A stretch of 64,000 bases of DNA from DASSUW01 sp963759375 (GCA_963759375.1 CAVWYY010000006.1:124001-188000), one strand, 5' to 3'. Counted from the first letter of the stretch, positions 9,355 to 19,113 are shown. Notes: a model not told the origin generated them from the letters alone. A program made the numbers and translations.

Positions 9355-10524
9355 GTGGATGCTGACCAGCGGACACGGCGCCGCCGCCGGCGGGAGGTCG
9401 TTCGCCGCCGCCGCGCGCGCCTGCTGGTCGCTGCGCTGGCGGCGTTCGTCGTGGGTGTCGTGGTGGGCGCGGGCGGCGACGGCGACGCACCGGAGTCCCG
9501 GCAGAAGCCGGCCACCGAGCCGGCCGCGGAGCAGGCCCGCAAGGCGGCCGCGGCGGTCGACAAGCTCTCGCTCGAGCAGCAGGTCGGCCGGATGGTGGTC
9601 CTGCGCTTCAACGGCACGGAGCCGCCCGGCTACGTGCGCCGCGTGCTGCGCGAGGGCCGCGCCGCGGGCGTGATCCTGTTCCGCGACAACGTCGTCTCAC
9701 CGGACCAGCTGCGCCGCATGACCCGGACGCTGCGCGAGGCGATGCCGGGCGTGATCGTGTGCGCCGACCAGGAGGGCGGTGAGGTGCAGACGCTCTCGTG
9801 GGCGGGGCCTGAGGGCTCGGCGCCCGAGCAGCAGGCGGCGGGGACCGTCAGGGCCGACGCCCAGGAGTCGGCCCGCCTGCTCGCGTACGCGGGCGTGAAC
9901 GTGACGCTCGCGCCGGTGGCCGACGTCCCCAGCGTCAGCGGCGCGGCGCTCGCCGGCCGCTCGTTCTCCAGCGACCCCGACACGGCCGCGGGCGCCGTGA
10001 AGGACTCGGTCACCGGCTGGCACGCCAACGGCGTGGCCACGACCGTCAAGCACTTCCCCGGCCTCGGCGGCGCCACGGTCAACACCGACGACGGGACGGC
10101 CACGATCAAGCGCAGCCGCACGGAGATGGAAGCCGACCTCGAGCCGTTCAAGGCCGGCATCGCGGCCGGGACCGAGTTCGTGATGGCCGGCCACGCGATC
10201 TACCCGGCGTACGACGGACTGCACATCGCCTCCCAGTCGCCGGCGATCATCGGCGATCTGCTGCGGCGCGACCTCGGCTTCAAGGGTGTCGTGATGACCG
10301 ACTCGCTGGAGGCGGCGGCGGTGCAGGCTGTCGGCGACGTGGAGGAGTCCGCCGTGGCGTCGGCCGAGGCAGGGGTTGACGTGATCCTCACGACCGGCCG
10401 CGGCTCCTACATCCGCGTGTACCGGGCGCTGCTCCAACGCGCCCGGCAGGACCGCGCGTTCCGCGCCCGGGTGCGCTCGTCCGCCGCCCGCGTGCTCGCC
10501 GCGCAATCATCCATGGATGGCTGA
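9355..10524 (+). CDS. glycoside hydrolase family 3 protein (NagZ-like)
   Basis: A 389-residue protein. An Arg-rich N-terminus and one hydrophobic helix (about residues 20-40) form a signal anchor, so the domain probably faces outward. The GH3 TIM barrel shows ADQEGGEV and the His-containing loop KHFPGLGG near residue 232. The catalytic Asp is in MTDSLE near 316. KHFPG plus a single-domain layout fits beta-N-acetylhexosaminidases acting on cell-wall muropeptides. The GTG at 9355 is preferred over the in-frame GTG at 9322 because the Arg-rich anchor begins there. The stop overlaps the next gene by 8 nt. Confidence 0.88.
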   Translation: MDADQRTRRRRRREVVRRRRARLLVAALAAFVVGVVVGAGGDGDAPESRQKPATEPAAEQARKAAAAVDKLSLEQQVGRMVVLRFNGTEPPGYVRRVLREGRAAGVILFRDNVVSPDQLRRMTRTLREAMPGVIVCADQEGGEVQTLSWAGPEGSAPEQQAAGTVRADAQESARLLAYAGVNVTLAPVADVPSVSGAALAGRSFSSDPDTAAGAVKDSVTGWHANGVATTVKHFPGLGGATVNTDDGTATIKRSRTEMEADLEPFKAGIAAGTEFVMAGHAIYPAYDGLHIASQSPAIIGDLLRRDLGFKGVVMTDSLEAAAVQAVGDVEESAVASAEAGVDVILTTGRGSYIRVYRALLQRARQDRAFRARVRSSAARVLAAQSSMDG

Positions 10525-11062
10525 CACCGCAACGACTTTCGGGATCGGCGACACGGTCCCGTCGTTCAAGCTCACCGACACCGAGGGCACCACACATGAG
10601 GTGCCGGCCGCCGAGGCCCCGGCCGCGACGGTCCTGATCGAGACCTGCAACCACTGCCCCTACGTCGTGGCCTGGAACCCCCGGCTGCGCGCGGTCGCCG
10701 AGGACTATGCGCCACGCGGCGTGCGCTTCCTGGCCATCAGCTCCAACGACCCGGTGCGCTACCCGGCCGACTCGCCGGAGCGGATGGCGCAGTTCGTGCG
10801 CGACCAGGACTGGCCGATCCCGTACGCATTCGACGAGTCGCAGGACGTCGCCCGCGCGCTCGGCGCCGAGCGGACGCCGCACGTGTTCGTGCTCGACGGC
10901 GAGCAGCGGCTGGCGTACCGCGGGGCGCCGGACTCCGACCACGAGGACCCCTCGCAGAACGCCGCCTGGCTGCGCGCGGCGCTCGACGACATCCTGGACG
11001 GCCACGAGGTCGAACGCGCCGAGACGCCGGCCCGCGGCTGCTCGGTGAAATGGCGCGCCTGA
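10517..11062 (+). CDS. thioredoxin-fold (AhpC/TSA-type) protein
   Basis: A 181-residue thioredoxin-like protein. TCNHCPYVVAWNPR near residues 39-52 places a CxxC pair at the usual N-terminus of the first helix. The cis-Pro region RTPHVFVLD and a C-terminal helix complete the fold. It belongs to the CNHCPYV group of redoxin-like proteins, whose precise partners are poorly defined. No signal peptide is seen, so it is cytoplasmic. It overlaps the GH3 gene and precedes the FtsH-like gene. Confidence 0.85.
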   Translation: MADTATTFGIGDTVPSFKLTDTEGTTHEVPAAEAPAATVLIETCNHCPYVVAWNPRLRAVAEDYAPRGVRFLAISSNDPVRYPADSPERMAQFVRDQDWPIPYAFDESQDVARALGAERTPHVFVLDGEQRLAYRGAPDSDHEDPSQNAAWLRAALDDILDGHEVERAETPARGCSVKWRA

Positions 11063-11070
11063 CGTTTCCG

Positions 11071-11076
11071 TAGAAT
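11071..11076 (+). promoter_or_regulatory. putative -10 element (TAGAAT), leaderless type
   Basis: TAGAAT ends 6 nt before the GTG of the FtsH-like gene, so a transcript would begin at or next to the start codon. No Shine-Dalgarno is present and no -35 match is obvious. Confidence 0.5.
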
Positions 11077-11082
11077 CGGGCC

Positions 11083-13452
11083 GTGGCTCGCCGGGTGAAC
11101 GAGCACAGCATCGCCCTGGCGCGCGAGTGGCGGCGGCTCGGACGCGCAGCGACCGTCGTCGCCGTCCTCACCTGCCCGGCGCTGTTCCTGGCGCTCCACG
11201 AGCGGTTCGAGTGGCCGCTGTTCTGGGCGGTCGTGGGCACGATCCTGGGCGTGGCGGCGTTCCGCGGGCTGATCGACGTCCTCGCCCACAAGCTGATCCC
11301 GGCGCCGTCGTTGTACGGCGCCGAGGCCGAGCTGCGCGAGGAGGACGTGATCTCCCGACGCCGGCTCTGGTACTGGCGCCGCAAGTACCGGCGCGGGCTG
11401 TGGCTCGCCGGGTTCGTCGCGTTCATGATCCTGATCCCGATCACGATCGCGTCGCTGACGGGCGGCGACACGTCGATCTGGGCCGGGTTCGAGGCCGTCG
11501 GCGACTTCATCGTGGCCTATGCGCCGTTCGCGGCCAGCTACGCGCTGATCATCCCGATCCTGTTCCTGGCCAACTTCCTGATCCTGTTCGGGCCGATGCT
11601 CATCCTCGGCATCCAGCAGATCAAGGCCTACGAGCCGGGTGACGCGGACTGGGGTGTGCGGCTCGGCGACGTGCGCGGCCAGGCCGAGGCGAAGCAGGAG
11701 ATCACCCGCGTGGTGTCGCTGTGGCAGTCGGGCGAGGAGTTCGTCAAGGCGGGCGGCAAGCGCGAGCGCGGCGTGCTGTTCCTCGGTGCCCCCGGCACCG
11801 GCAAGACCATGCTCTCGAAGGCGATCGCGACGTCGTTCAACTGCCCGTTCGTGACCATCCCCGGCTCCGGCTTCGCGCAGAGCTTCATCGGAATGGACGC
11901 GGTGCTGGTGCGCTGGCTGGCTTGGAAGGCGCGCCGCCTGGCGCAGAAGTGGGGCGGCCAGTGCATCGTGTTCATCGACGAGATCGACGCCGTCGGGATG
12001 CGGCGCCAGGCGCTGCGCTCGGACCCGATGCCGCGCGGCATCCCGAGCCTGCACGAGCACCTGTTCTTCGGCCCGTTCGGCGCGCTCACCGAGGAGGGAG
12101 ACCTCGTCCTCGAGACGACCGAGTGGCGCGACCGGCTGTTCGCGGCGCGCGCTGAACCGCCGCGCGCGGCCTACCCCGCCGTGTACGACCGGATCCGCAG
12201 GATCGTGCCGATGCTCGGCGGCGGCCAGGGCGGCGGTCTGGCGCTCAACCAGCTGCTCGTGGTGATGGACGGGATCGACGAGCCGCCGCCGATGCGCAAG
12301 TGGCTCACGCGCAAGTTCAACACGTTCCTGGACGCGCTGTACATGGTCCCGCAGAAGGTCGGCCCGGTCCGGCTGCGCAAGAAGGCGCCGCGACCACGCG
12401 CGGAGCAGATCTACTTCATCGGGGCCTGCAACGTGGACCTCGAGGTGCTCGACCCGGCGCTGATCCGGCCGGGACGCATGGGCCGCCACATCTACTTCCG
12501 GACGCCGACGTGGGAGGACCGGCGCGACATCTTCGACCTGTACCTGGGCAAGGTCGCGCACAACGACGAGCTCGACGGCCCGGGCAAGCGCGACGAGCTG
12601 GCGCGCATCACCAACGGCTACTCGCCGGCGATGATCGACCAGATCTGCTCGCTGGCGCTCACCTACGCGCACGGCGACGGCCGCGAGCGCTTCGACCGGC
12701 TCGACCTGCTGGAGGCGATGACCACCGTCGAGTCGGGCGTCGCGATCGGCCAGCCGTACCCGAAGCACGAGGAGCGCGCGACGGCGATCCACGAGGCCGG
12801 GCATGCCGTCTGCGGCCACCTGTTCATGGAGAACCGGCTCTCGACGCGCCTGTCGATCCGCAAGCGCGGCTCGTCGGGCGGGCACCACCAGGCGATGGAG
12901 ATCGAGGACCGCTTCGGCCACTGGCGCTCAGAGGAGGTCGGCGACCTGATCTGGGGGCTCGGCGCGATGGCGGCCGAGCACGTCTTCTACGGGCAGAACA
13001 CGACCGGCGTGACCGGCGACATGCGGCAGGCGACCACGCGCGCCGCCCTGATGGTCGGCTTCCGCGCAATGGGCCCGGCAGCGGTGGACCTGACCGACCG
13101 CATCGAGGATCCCGACGAGCGCGAGGAGTGCGAGCAGCGAGTGAACGACCGCTTCCAGCGGATCGGGCGCCAGATCATGAACCTGTCGCCCGGCGGGCTG
13201 GACACGAACCCGTACCGGGCGACGCTCGCCGACCCGGACAAGCGCCCGCTGGTCGCGGGTCTGCTCGGGCAGGGCTTCGTGGTCGCGTACCAGACGATCC
13301 TCCAGAACCGCGAGGCGACCGAGCGCGTGGCCGAGGAGCTGATCGGCGCCGGTGAGCTCTACGGTGACGACGTCACGTCGCTGCTCGACGGCGTGGGCCT
13401 GCGCAAGCCTGACATCGACGTCCTGGACGAGGCGACGTGGCCGGCGATCTGA
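11083..13452 (+). CDS. FtsH-like membrane AAA+ zinc protease with large AAA insertions
   Basis: A 789-residue membrane protein. Four hydrophobic helices lie in two pairs (about residues 22-62 and 107-175), separated by an Arg-rich stretch. The AAA+ domain has Walker A GAPGTGKT near 236, Walker B IVFIDEID near 294 and LIRPGRMGRH with the two arginine-finger positions. The M41 protease domain has HEAGH near residue 570 and the later Asp ligand in TGDMRQAT. Between Walker B and LNQLLVVMDG there is about 80 extra residues compared with FtsH, and about 35 more before the GACN sensor strand. All catalytic residues appear intact. Classical FtsH has two helices and no such inserts, so this is a divergent paralogue that may degrade membrane proteins. 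Confidence 0.88.
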   Translation: MARRVNEHSIALAREWRRLGRAATVVAVLTCPALFLALHERFEWPLFWAVVGTILGVAAFRGLIDVLAHKLIPAPSLYGAEAELREEDVISRRRLWYWRRKYRRGLWLAGFVAFMILIPITIASLTGGDTSIWAGFEAVGDFIVAYAPFAASYALIIPILFLANFLILFGPMLILGIQQIKAYEPGDADWGVRLGDVRGQAEAKQEITRVVSLWQSGEEFVKAGGKRERGVLFLGAPGTGKTMLSKAIATSFNCPFVTIPGSGFAQSFIGMDAVLVRWLAWKARRLAQKWGGQCIVFIDEIDAVGMRRQALRSDPMPRGIPSLHEHLFFGPFGALTEEGDLVLETTEWRDRLFAARAEPPRAAYPAVYDRIRRIVPMLGGGQGGGLALNQLLVVMDGIDEPPPMRKWLTRKFNTFLDALYMVPQKVGPVRLRKKAPRPRAEQIYFIGACNVDLEVLDPALIRPGRMGRHIYFRTPTWEDRRDIFDLYLGKVAHNDELDGPGKRDELARITNGYSPAMIDQICSLALTYAHGDGRERFDRLDLLEAMTTVESGVAIGQPYPKHEERATAIHEAGHAVCGHLFMENRLSTRLSIRKRGSSGGHHQAMEIEDRFGHWRSEEVGDLIWGLGAMAAEHVFYGQNTTGVTGDMRQATTRAALMVGFRAMGPAAVDLTDRIEDPDEREECEQRVNDRFQRIGRQIMNLSPGGLDTNPYRATLADPDKRPLVAGLLGQGFVVAYQTILQNREATERVAEELIGAGELYGDDVTSLLDGVGLRKPDIDVLDEATWPAI

Positions 13453-14309
13453 TCCCGCCCCCATCCCCGGCCGGCCGCCCACAGGCGGACGCGGCGGAGG
13501 AGACGCGCGCCGACGAGGCGTTCGTGCGCGCGGCGCAGCCGGTCGCCGACGAGCAGCCCACCGGGCCGTCGCCGTTCCGCAGCCGCTTCGGGTTCGTGTG
13601 GGGCGCGCTGGCCGGCGTGCTCGTGTGCGCGGCGGCGACCACGGTCCTGCTGGCCACGACCGGGGGAGACAACGGGCCGAAGCTGGCCGCCAACTGGTCG
13701 AGCTGGAAGCCCGACACCGCTCGCATGGTCGACGGCGCGGCCGATATCGCCACCCACGTGCAGAGCCAGTACAAGCTCGACTCGGGCGACCAGCTGGTGG
13801 CGATCCGCAGCGGCGAGATCGCGCTCGGCGAGACCGACCTCGGCGTCGCGGTGCGGCCCAAGGGCGGCGAGCTGCAGCTGCTCGACGGAGACGGCCTGCT
13901 GTACATCCTGTCTGGCCTCGAGCCCGGCGGCATGCTGCCCGGGAAGGCGAGCACGAAGCGCGGCCAGGTGCTCATGCGCGAGGCGCTCGAGCTGGCGCTG
14001 TATTCGTTCCGCTATCTCGACGACGTGACGATGGTCGCGGTCATGCTGCCGCCCAGCAAGCAGGCGACCGGCACCGACACACCGCAGTCGCGCGTGGTCT
14101 TCTACCGGCCGGGCGACCTGCTCAACGAGCTCCAAGTGCCGCTGTCCAACACGCTGCCGGCCAAGGTGCCGACGCCGAAGTCGATCAGCAAGCAGGAGGC
14201 CGCGCAGATCGACTCGCTGACGCTGCGCAATCTCTTCCTCGCGTCGATCCAGCCGCTGAAGAGCGACCTCAGCTACCTGGTGCTGACCGAGCCCGACTCG
14301 ATCTCCTGA
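13437..14309 (+). CDS. single-helix membrane protein of unknown function
   Basis: A 290-residue protein. The N-terminal 45 residues are polar and Pro/Ala-rich, followed by one helix (about residues 52-72, WGALAGVLVCAAATTVLLA) and a soluble C-terminal domain of about 215 residues that is probably extracytoplasmic. The soluble part has no Cys and no motif I recognise. Its GTG lies within the 3' end of the FtsH-like gene (16-nt overlap), which suggests translational coupling. It may be an adaptor, inhibitor or substrate of that protease; this is inference from position alone. Confidence 0.75.
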   Translation: MAGDLIPPPSPAGRPQADAAEETRADEAFVRAAQPVADEQPTGPSPFRSRFGFVWGALAGVLVCAAATTVLLATTGGDNGPKLAANWSSWKPDTARMVDGAADIATHVQSQYKLDSGDQLVAIRSGEIALGETDLGVAVRPKGGELQLLDGDGLLYILSGLEPGGMLPGKASTKRGQVLMREALELALYSFRYLDDVTMVAVMLPPSKQATGTDTPQSRVVFYRPGDLLNELQVPLSNTLPAKVPTPKSISKQEAAQIDSLTLRNLFLASIQPLKSDLSYLVLTEPDSIS

Positions 14310-14491
14310 CCGTCACGGGGCTCGTGCCCCGGGCAGGCGAGGACGGGCAGCGGCGGGTACTTCACGTAGCGCTCGGGCTCGGTGCGGTGGCGGAGGCACA
14401 TCGAGAACGTCGAGCCGCGCGTGGTGTGGACGAGCTTCTGGTGCGCGCAGGTGTCGCAGAGGGAGACCGGACCCACCACCCTCCGGTTCAC
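14273..14491 (-). CDS. small Cys-containing protein
   Basis: A 72-residue protein from a GTG that overlaps the upstream stop (GTGA). It has CDTCAHQ near residue 15 and two further Cys at about 35 and 55, a spacing compatible with metal binding, plus the basic/aromatic stretch RYVKYPPLPV. No family is recognised. It overlaps the convergent membrane-protein gene by about 37 nt. Confidence 0.6.
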   Translation of the reverse strand: MNRRVVGPVSLCDTCAHQKLVHTTRGSTFSMCLRHRTEPERYVKYPPLPVLACPGHEPRDGQEIESGSVSTR

Positions 14492-14787
14492 CGGATCGGG
14501 CGATGCCCGAGGCGCGCCAGCTCCTCGTGGTGATGCGTGACCCGCAGCTTGACGGGGTCGCCGTCGTCGCGGCTGTGCACGAGGCCCCACATCGCGTCGG
14601 CGATCTGCTCCGCGCTCTCGGGCGTCGCGCGTGCCCGCATCCCGTCGACCAGCGCGAGCTCGAGCCGCTCGATCTTCTGCTCGGCGGTGCCGTCGCCGAG
14701 CGCCGGGAAGGGCACGCCGCGCAGGTTCTCATCCCAGGCGCCCTTGACCATCGCGAAGCGGTTGCGGAGGGAGATCGCGTCCGACAT
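14488..14787 (-). CDS. hypothetical protein, 99 residues
   Basis: A short soluble protein beginning MSDAISLRNRFAMVKGAWDE, mainly helical and charged, with no recognisable domain. It is translationally coupled to the Cys-containing gene downstream through GTGA. It is divergent from the ABC exporter gene with a 47-bp gap. The paired order with the Cys protein suggests a small two-gene operon; no function can be assigned. Confidence 0.6.
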   Translation of the reverse strand: MSDAISLRNRFAMVKGAWDENLRGVPFPALGDGTAEQKIERLELALVDGMRARATPESAEQIADAMWGLVHSRDDGDPVKLRVTHHHEELARLGHRPIR

Positions 14788-14819
14788 CCCGGCCGCGAGT
14801 GTCGCACAACTGCCCTGCG

Positions 14820-14825
14820 TATCGT
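14820..14825 (+). promoter_or_regulatory. putative -10 element (TATCGT) for the ABC exporter
   Basis: TATCGT ends 9 nt before the GTG at 14835, with no Shine-Dalgarno between. It supports choosing 14835 over the in-frame upstream GTG at 14799. Confidence 0.4.
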
Positions 14826-14834
14826 GTCTGGCGC

Positions 14835-16602
14835 GTGCATACGTTCGTCCGACTCCTCGGCTTTCTGCGGCCATATCGCTCCCGCGCCATCTGGTCGCTG
14901 GTGCTCGCCGGCGTGGCGACAGGCGCCACCGTCCTGCTCCCATGGCTGACCGGCCTGGGCATCGACGCGGTCCAGCGCGGGGACCGCAGCGACCTCAGGC
15001 TGCTGGCCGTCGCAGTGGTCGGCGTAGCGCTGGTGCGCGTGGTCCTGTCGGTGGCCCGCCGGCTCGTCGCGGGACGCGTGTCGCTCGCGATCGAGCTCGA
15101 CCTGCGCAACCTCATGTACGCGCACCTGCAGTCGCTCGAGCTCGGCTTCTTCGCGCGCCAGCAGACCGGCCAGCTGATGTCGCGCGCGACGGTCGACCTG
15201 CAGAGCGTCCGCTTCTTCCTCGGCTACGGGCTCGTGTTCGTCGCCCAGAGCGGGCTGACGATCATCCTCGCCGCGATCGCGATGCTCGTGCTGCAGCCAG
15301 GCCTGGCCGCGCTCGCGCTCGCCCCGGTGCCGTTCGTGGTGCTGGTGGCGTGGCGCTACGGGCGGCGCTCGCGGCCGGCGCTGCAGGAGGTCCAGCAGCG
15401 GATCGCGGAGCTGACCGCCGATGTCGAGGAGAACATCTCCGGCGTCCGTGTGGTGAAGGCGTTCGCCGCCGAGGACCGCCAGCTCGAGCGGTTCCGCGGC
15501 AGCGTGCACCGGGTGTTCGACCAGTCGATGGTCGCGACGCGGCTGCGCGCGTTCTACAACCCGTACATCGGCTTCCTGCCGAACATCGGCCTGGCCGTGA
15601 TCCTGCTGCTCGGCGGTCGCCAGGTGGTCAACGGCTCGCTGTCGCTCGGCGACTTCACGGCGTTCTACGCGTACCTGCTGATGCTGATCAACCCGATGCG
15701 CCAGCTCGGCGTCGCGCTGAGCCTGGCGCAGCGGGCGACCGCGTCGGGCGCGCGAGTGTTCGAGCTGCTCGACCGCGAGGCGCGGATCGTCAATGCGCCA
15801 GGTGCGCCGCCGCTGCCGGAGGGCCGCGGGCGAGTCGAGCTGCGCGACGTGAGGTTCTCCTACGAAGGGGCGCCGAGGCCGGCGCTGCACGACATCGACC
15901 TGGTCGTGGAGGCGGGCACCACGGTGGCGCTGGTCGGCGCCACCGGCTCGGGCAAGACGACGCTCGTGCAGCTGCTCGGCCGCCTCTACGACGTCACCGA
16001 GGGCGCGGTGCTGATCGACGGCGCGGACGTCCGCGACGTGGACGTCACGTCGCTGCGCAGCGAGATCGCGGTCGTCGACGACGACCCGTTCCTGTTCTCG
16101 GACACCGTGCACAGCAACATCGCCTACGCGAGGCCGGACGCCACGCGCGAGCAGGTCGAGCTCGCCGCCGAGCGCGCTCAGGCCGCGGGCTTCATCGCCG
16201 AGCTGCCGAACGGCTATGACACCCGCGTGGGCGAGCGCGGGCTGACGCTGTCGGGCGGCCAGCGCCAGCGCGTCGCGATCGCGCGCGCCCTGCTCGCCGA
16301 CCCGCGGATCCTCATCCTCGACGACGCGACGAGCTCGGTCGACGCCTCCACCGAGCAGGCGATCAAGGTGCGCGCTGCGTGAGGTGATGGCCGGCCGCAC
16401 GACGTTCGTGATCGCCCACCGGCTGTCGACGATCGCGCTGGCCGACGACATCGTCGTGCTCGAGGGCGGGACGATCGCCGCGCGCGGCACCCACGGGCAG
16501 CTGCTCGACCAGAGCCCGCTGTACGCGGAGATCGCCGAGAAGGGCCTGCCGGACCAGGTGTTCCTCAACCGCAAGTCGCGCGAGGCGGCGGCCGGGCTGT
16601 GA
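14835..16602 (+). CDS. ABC exporter half-transporter, degenerate NBD subunit (frameshifted)
   Basis: An ABC exporter half: six helices (about residues 12-310) fused to an NBD with Walker A GATGSGKTT near residue 368, signature LSGGQRQR and Walker B ILILDDATSSVD. Asp replaces the catalytic Glu after Walker B, the mark of the non-catalytic partner in heterodimeric exporters such as BmrC or TM287. The frame breaks near 16375. The upstream frame stops at 16380, and the switch/H-loop region (FVIAHRLSTI) continues one base over to 16602. Removing one base restores a full-length protein of about 588 residues. The TGA at 16602 overlaps the next exporter gene. A sequencing error is more likely than a pseudogene. 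Confidence 0.82.
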
Positions 16603-18381
16603 CGACGCGCCGGGAGGAGATCGTCCGCCGCTGGCGGGCGACGGGTGGCCGCGGCCGCAAGCTGCGCGGCCTGCTCGTGTTGCTGCGCCCGTACCGCGCG
16701 CGCACGACGCTGATGTTCCTGTCGCTGATCCTCGGCACCGCCGCGGCGCTGGCGCCACCGCCGCTGGCCAAGCTCGCGATCGACGAGGGCATCACGCCCG
16801 GCGACCTGACCGCGCTGACCTGGATCGTCGTCGCGTTCCTCGTCACCGCGCTGATCTACTGGGGCGCGACGTGGGTGCAGACATATCTGGTCGGCTGGGT
16901 CGGGCAGCGCGTGCTGCAGGACCTCCGGATCCAGCTGTTCGAGCACCTGCAGACGCTGTCCGTCGGCTTCTACTCGCGCCGCCAGGCGGGCGTGATCATC
17001 TCGCGGCTCACCAACGACGTACAGGCGCTCGACCAGCTCGTGTCCGACGGCGTCGTGACCCTGTTCGGCTCCACGCTCACGCTGGTCGGCACGGCGGTGA
17101 TCCTGCTGCTGCTCGACGTCGAGCTGGCGCTGCTGACGTTCCTCGTGTTCCCGCTGTTGGCGCTCGGCTCGCTGGGGTTCCGTGTGGTGTCGGCGAACGC
17201 GTACCGGCTCACGCGCGAGAAGGTCGCGCTGATCACCGCGTACCTGCAGGAGTCGCTGTCCGGCATCCGCGTCGTGCGCACGTTCTCGCAGGAGCGGCGG
17301 CACCTCGAGCGCTTCAACGAGCTCAACGAGGACAACTACGCGGCGAACATGAAGACCGTCTACCTCAACGCCGCGTACTTCCCGGCGGTCGAGCTCCTGT
17401 CCGCCCTCGCCACCGCGGGGATCCTGCTCTACGGCGGCCTCCAGGCGATCAACGGTGACGTGACGATCGGCGTCCTGGTCGCGTTCATCGCCGCGCTGAA
17501 CAACTTCTTCGACCCGATCCAGTCGCTGTCGCAGCTGTACACGACCTACCAGGCGGGCATGGCGGCGCTCGACAAGATCTTCGAGCTGCTCGACGAGGAG
17601 CCCGACCTGCAGGACCGGCCCGGGGCGACCGAGCTCGGCCGCATCCGCGGCGAGATCGACTTCGAGCACGTCACGTTCGCGTACGGCGACAGCGATCCGG
17701 CGCTGGCCGACGTCGACCTGCACGTGCCCCCGGGCCAGACCGTCGCGCTGGTCGGCGAGACCGGCGCCGGCAAGTCGACGTTCGCCAAGCTCGTCGCGCG
17801 GTTCTACGACCCGACCGGCGGCGTCGTGCGGGTCGACGGCCACGATCTGCGGGACGTCGCCGCGCAGTCGCTGCGCGCGCAGATGGGGATCGTCCCGCAG
17901 GAGGCGTTCCTGTTCAGCGGCACGCTCTCGGACAACATCGCGTTCGGGCGCCCGGGCGCCACGCGCGAGGAGATCGAGGCGGCCGCGCGCGCGGTTCACG
18001 CCCACGACTTCATCTCCGCGCTCGAGCACGGCTACGAGACCGAGATCGGCGAGCGCGGCATCCAGCTGTCGGCCGGCCAGCGCCAACTCGTCGCCTTCGC
18101 CCGGGCGCTGATCGCCGACCCGCGCATCCTCGTCCTCGACGAGGCGACCGCCAACGTCGACATCCACACCGAGGGTCTGATCGAGGCCGGCCTGCGGCGC
18201 CTGCTCGCCGGCCGCACGGCGATCGTCATCGCCCACCGCCTGTCGACGATCCGCACCGCCGGCCGCATCATCGTGCTCGACCACGGCCGGATCGTCGAGC
18301 AGGGCACGCACGACGAGCTGCTGGCCGCGGAGGGCGCCTACTGGCGCCTGTACCGCGACTGGGCCGAGCAGGCCGCGCTGA
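16599..18381 (+). CDS. ABC exporter half-transporter, catalytic NBD subunit
   Basis: The second half of the exporter: six helices, then an NBD with Walker A GETGAGKST near residue 386, signature LSAGQRQL and Walker B ILVLDEATANVD with the canonical Glu. With the upstream gene it should form a heterodimer with one degenerate and one active ATP site; the cargo (lipid, drug or peptide) is unknown. The conserved protein ends near 18375 (YRDWAEQAA). No stop occurs in this frame until 18911, antisense to the FKBP gene, whereas TGA at 18379 and TAGs at 18388 and 18397 lie one frame over. A single extra base near 18370 would explain this, so the 3' end given is approximate. Confidence 0.85.
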
Positions 18382-18395
18382 CGCGCTTAGCGTGC

Positions 18396-18932
18396 TTAGT
18401 TGAGCTTGCGCAGGTCGACCGCGAACACGAGCGTCTCGTTCGGGCCGATCGGCGGCGAGCCCTGCGGGCCGTAGGCCATGTCGGGCGGGATCACGAGCAG
18501 CCGGCGGCCGCCCTCCTTCATCCCCACCATGCCCTGGTCCCAGCCGGGGATGACCATTCCGGCGCCGAGCTGGAACGGGATCGTCTGGCCGCGGTCCCAG
18601 GACGCGTCGAACTGCTGGCCGTTCGACCACGACACGCCGACGTAGTCCATCTCCAGCTTGTCGCCGGGCTTCGCCTTCGGGCCCTTGCCCTTGACGATGT
18701 CGCGGGTCACGAGCTCGGTCGGCGGGTCGCCGGTCGGGGTGACGATCTCCGGCTTCTGCTTCGTGTTCTTGCTGATGCCCGCCGCGATCTCGTCGATGTT
18801 CGGCGGCTGGGCGGCCTCGGTCGCCTCAGGAGTGGCCGCGGTCTCGGAGTCCGAGTTGTCGTCGTCGCCGCAGGCCGCCACGGCAGCGCCGAGCAGCAAC
18901 ACGAGCAGTAGAGAGAGAACCTTCGCGCGCAC
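18396..18932 (-). CDS. FKBP-type peptidyl-prolyl isomerase lipoprotein
   Basis: A 178-residue exported protein. A signal peptide with lipobox AVAAC places the lipidated Cys near residue 21, followed by an acidic Asp/Ser/Thr-rich linker. The FKBP domain (about residues 75-178) shows the active-site strand FQLGAGMVIPGWDQGMVGMK and GGRRLLVIPPDMAYG. It would assist folding of exported proteins on the outer face of the membrane. The GTG at 18932 is preferred because it gives a normal signal peptide and does not run into the tRNA that ends 8 nt upstream. It may be cotranscribed with the tRNA. Confidence 0.9.
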   Translation of the reverse strand: MRAKVLSLLLVLLLGAAVAACGDDDNSDSETAATPEATEAAQPPNIDEIAAGISKNTKQKPEIVTPTGDPPTELVTRDIVKGKGPKAKPGDKLEMDYVGVSWSNGQQFDASWDRGQTIPFQLGAGMVIPGWDQGMVGMKEGGRRLLVIPPDMAYGPQGSPPIGPNETLVFAVDLRKLN

Positions 18933-18939
18933 GATGAGG

Positions 18940-19011
18940 CTGCGGGGCAGGGACTCGAACCCCAACTACCAGAGCCAGAATCTGGCGTGCTGCCAATTAC
19001 ACCACCCCGCA
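18940..19011 (-). tRNA. tRNA-Gln(CTG)
   Basis: A complete 72-nt cloverleaf on the minus strand: 7-bp acceptor stem (TGCGGGG with CCCCGCA), a D-arm containing TAATTGGCA, 5-bp anticodon stem CCAGA/TCTGG around loop TTCTGGC, so the anticodon is CTG (plus-strand 18976-18978), and a T-arm with GGTTCGAGTCC. The 3' CCA is not encoded. The discriminator base is G. Confidence 0.95.
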
Positions 19012-19023
19012 GTGAGCGCGCCC

Positions 19024-19029
19024 AGTATA
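19024..19029 (-). promoter_or_regulatory. putative -10 element (TATACT) of tRNA-Gln
   Basis: TATACT on the minus strand, 12 nt before the 5' end of the tRNA. No clear -35 box was found. Confidence 0.5.
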
Positions 19030-19113
19030 GGAGGGACGAACACCGCCGTGCTTCCATCAGCCGGGTCGCGCGCTACCTTGTCGGGCACGTGGCGCCCGGA
19101 GGCGGCGCGTGGA

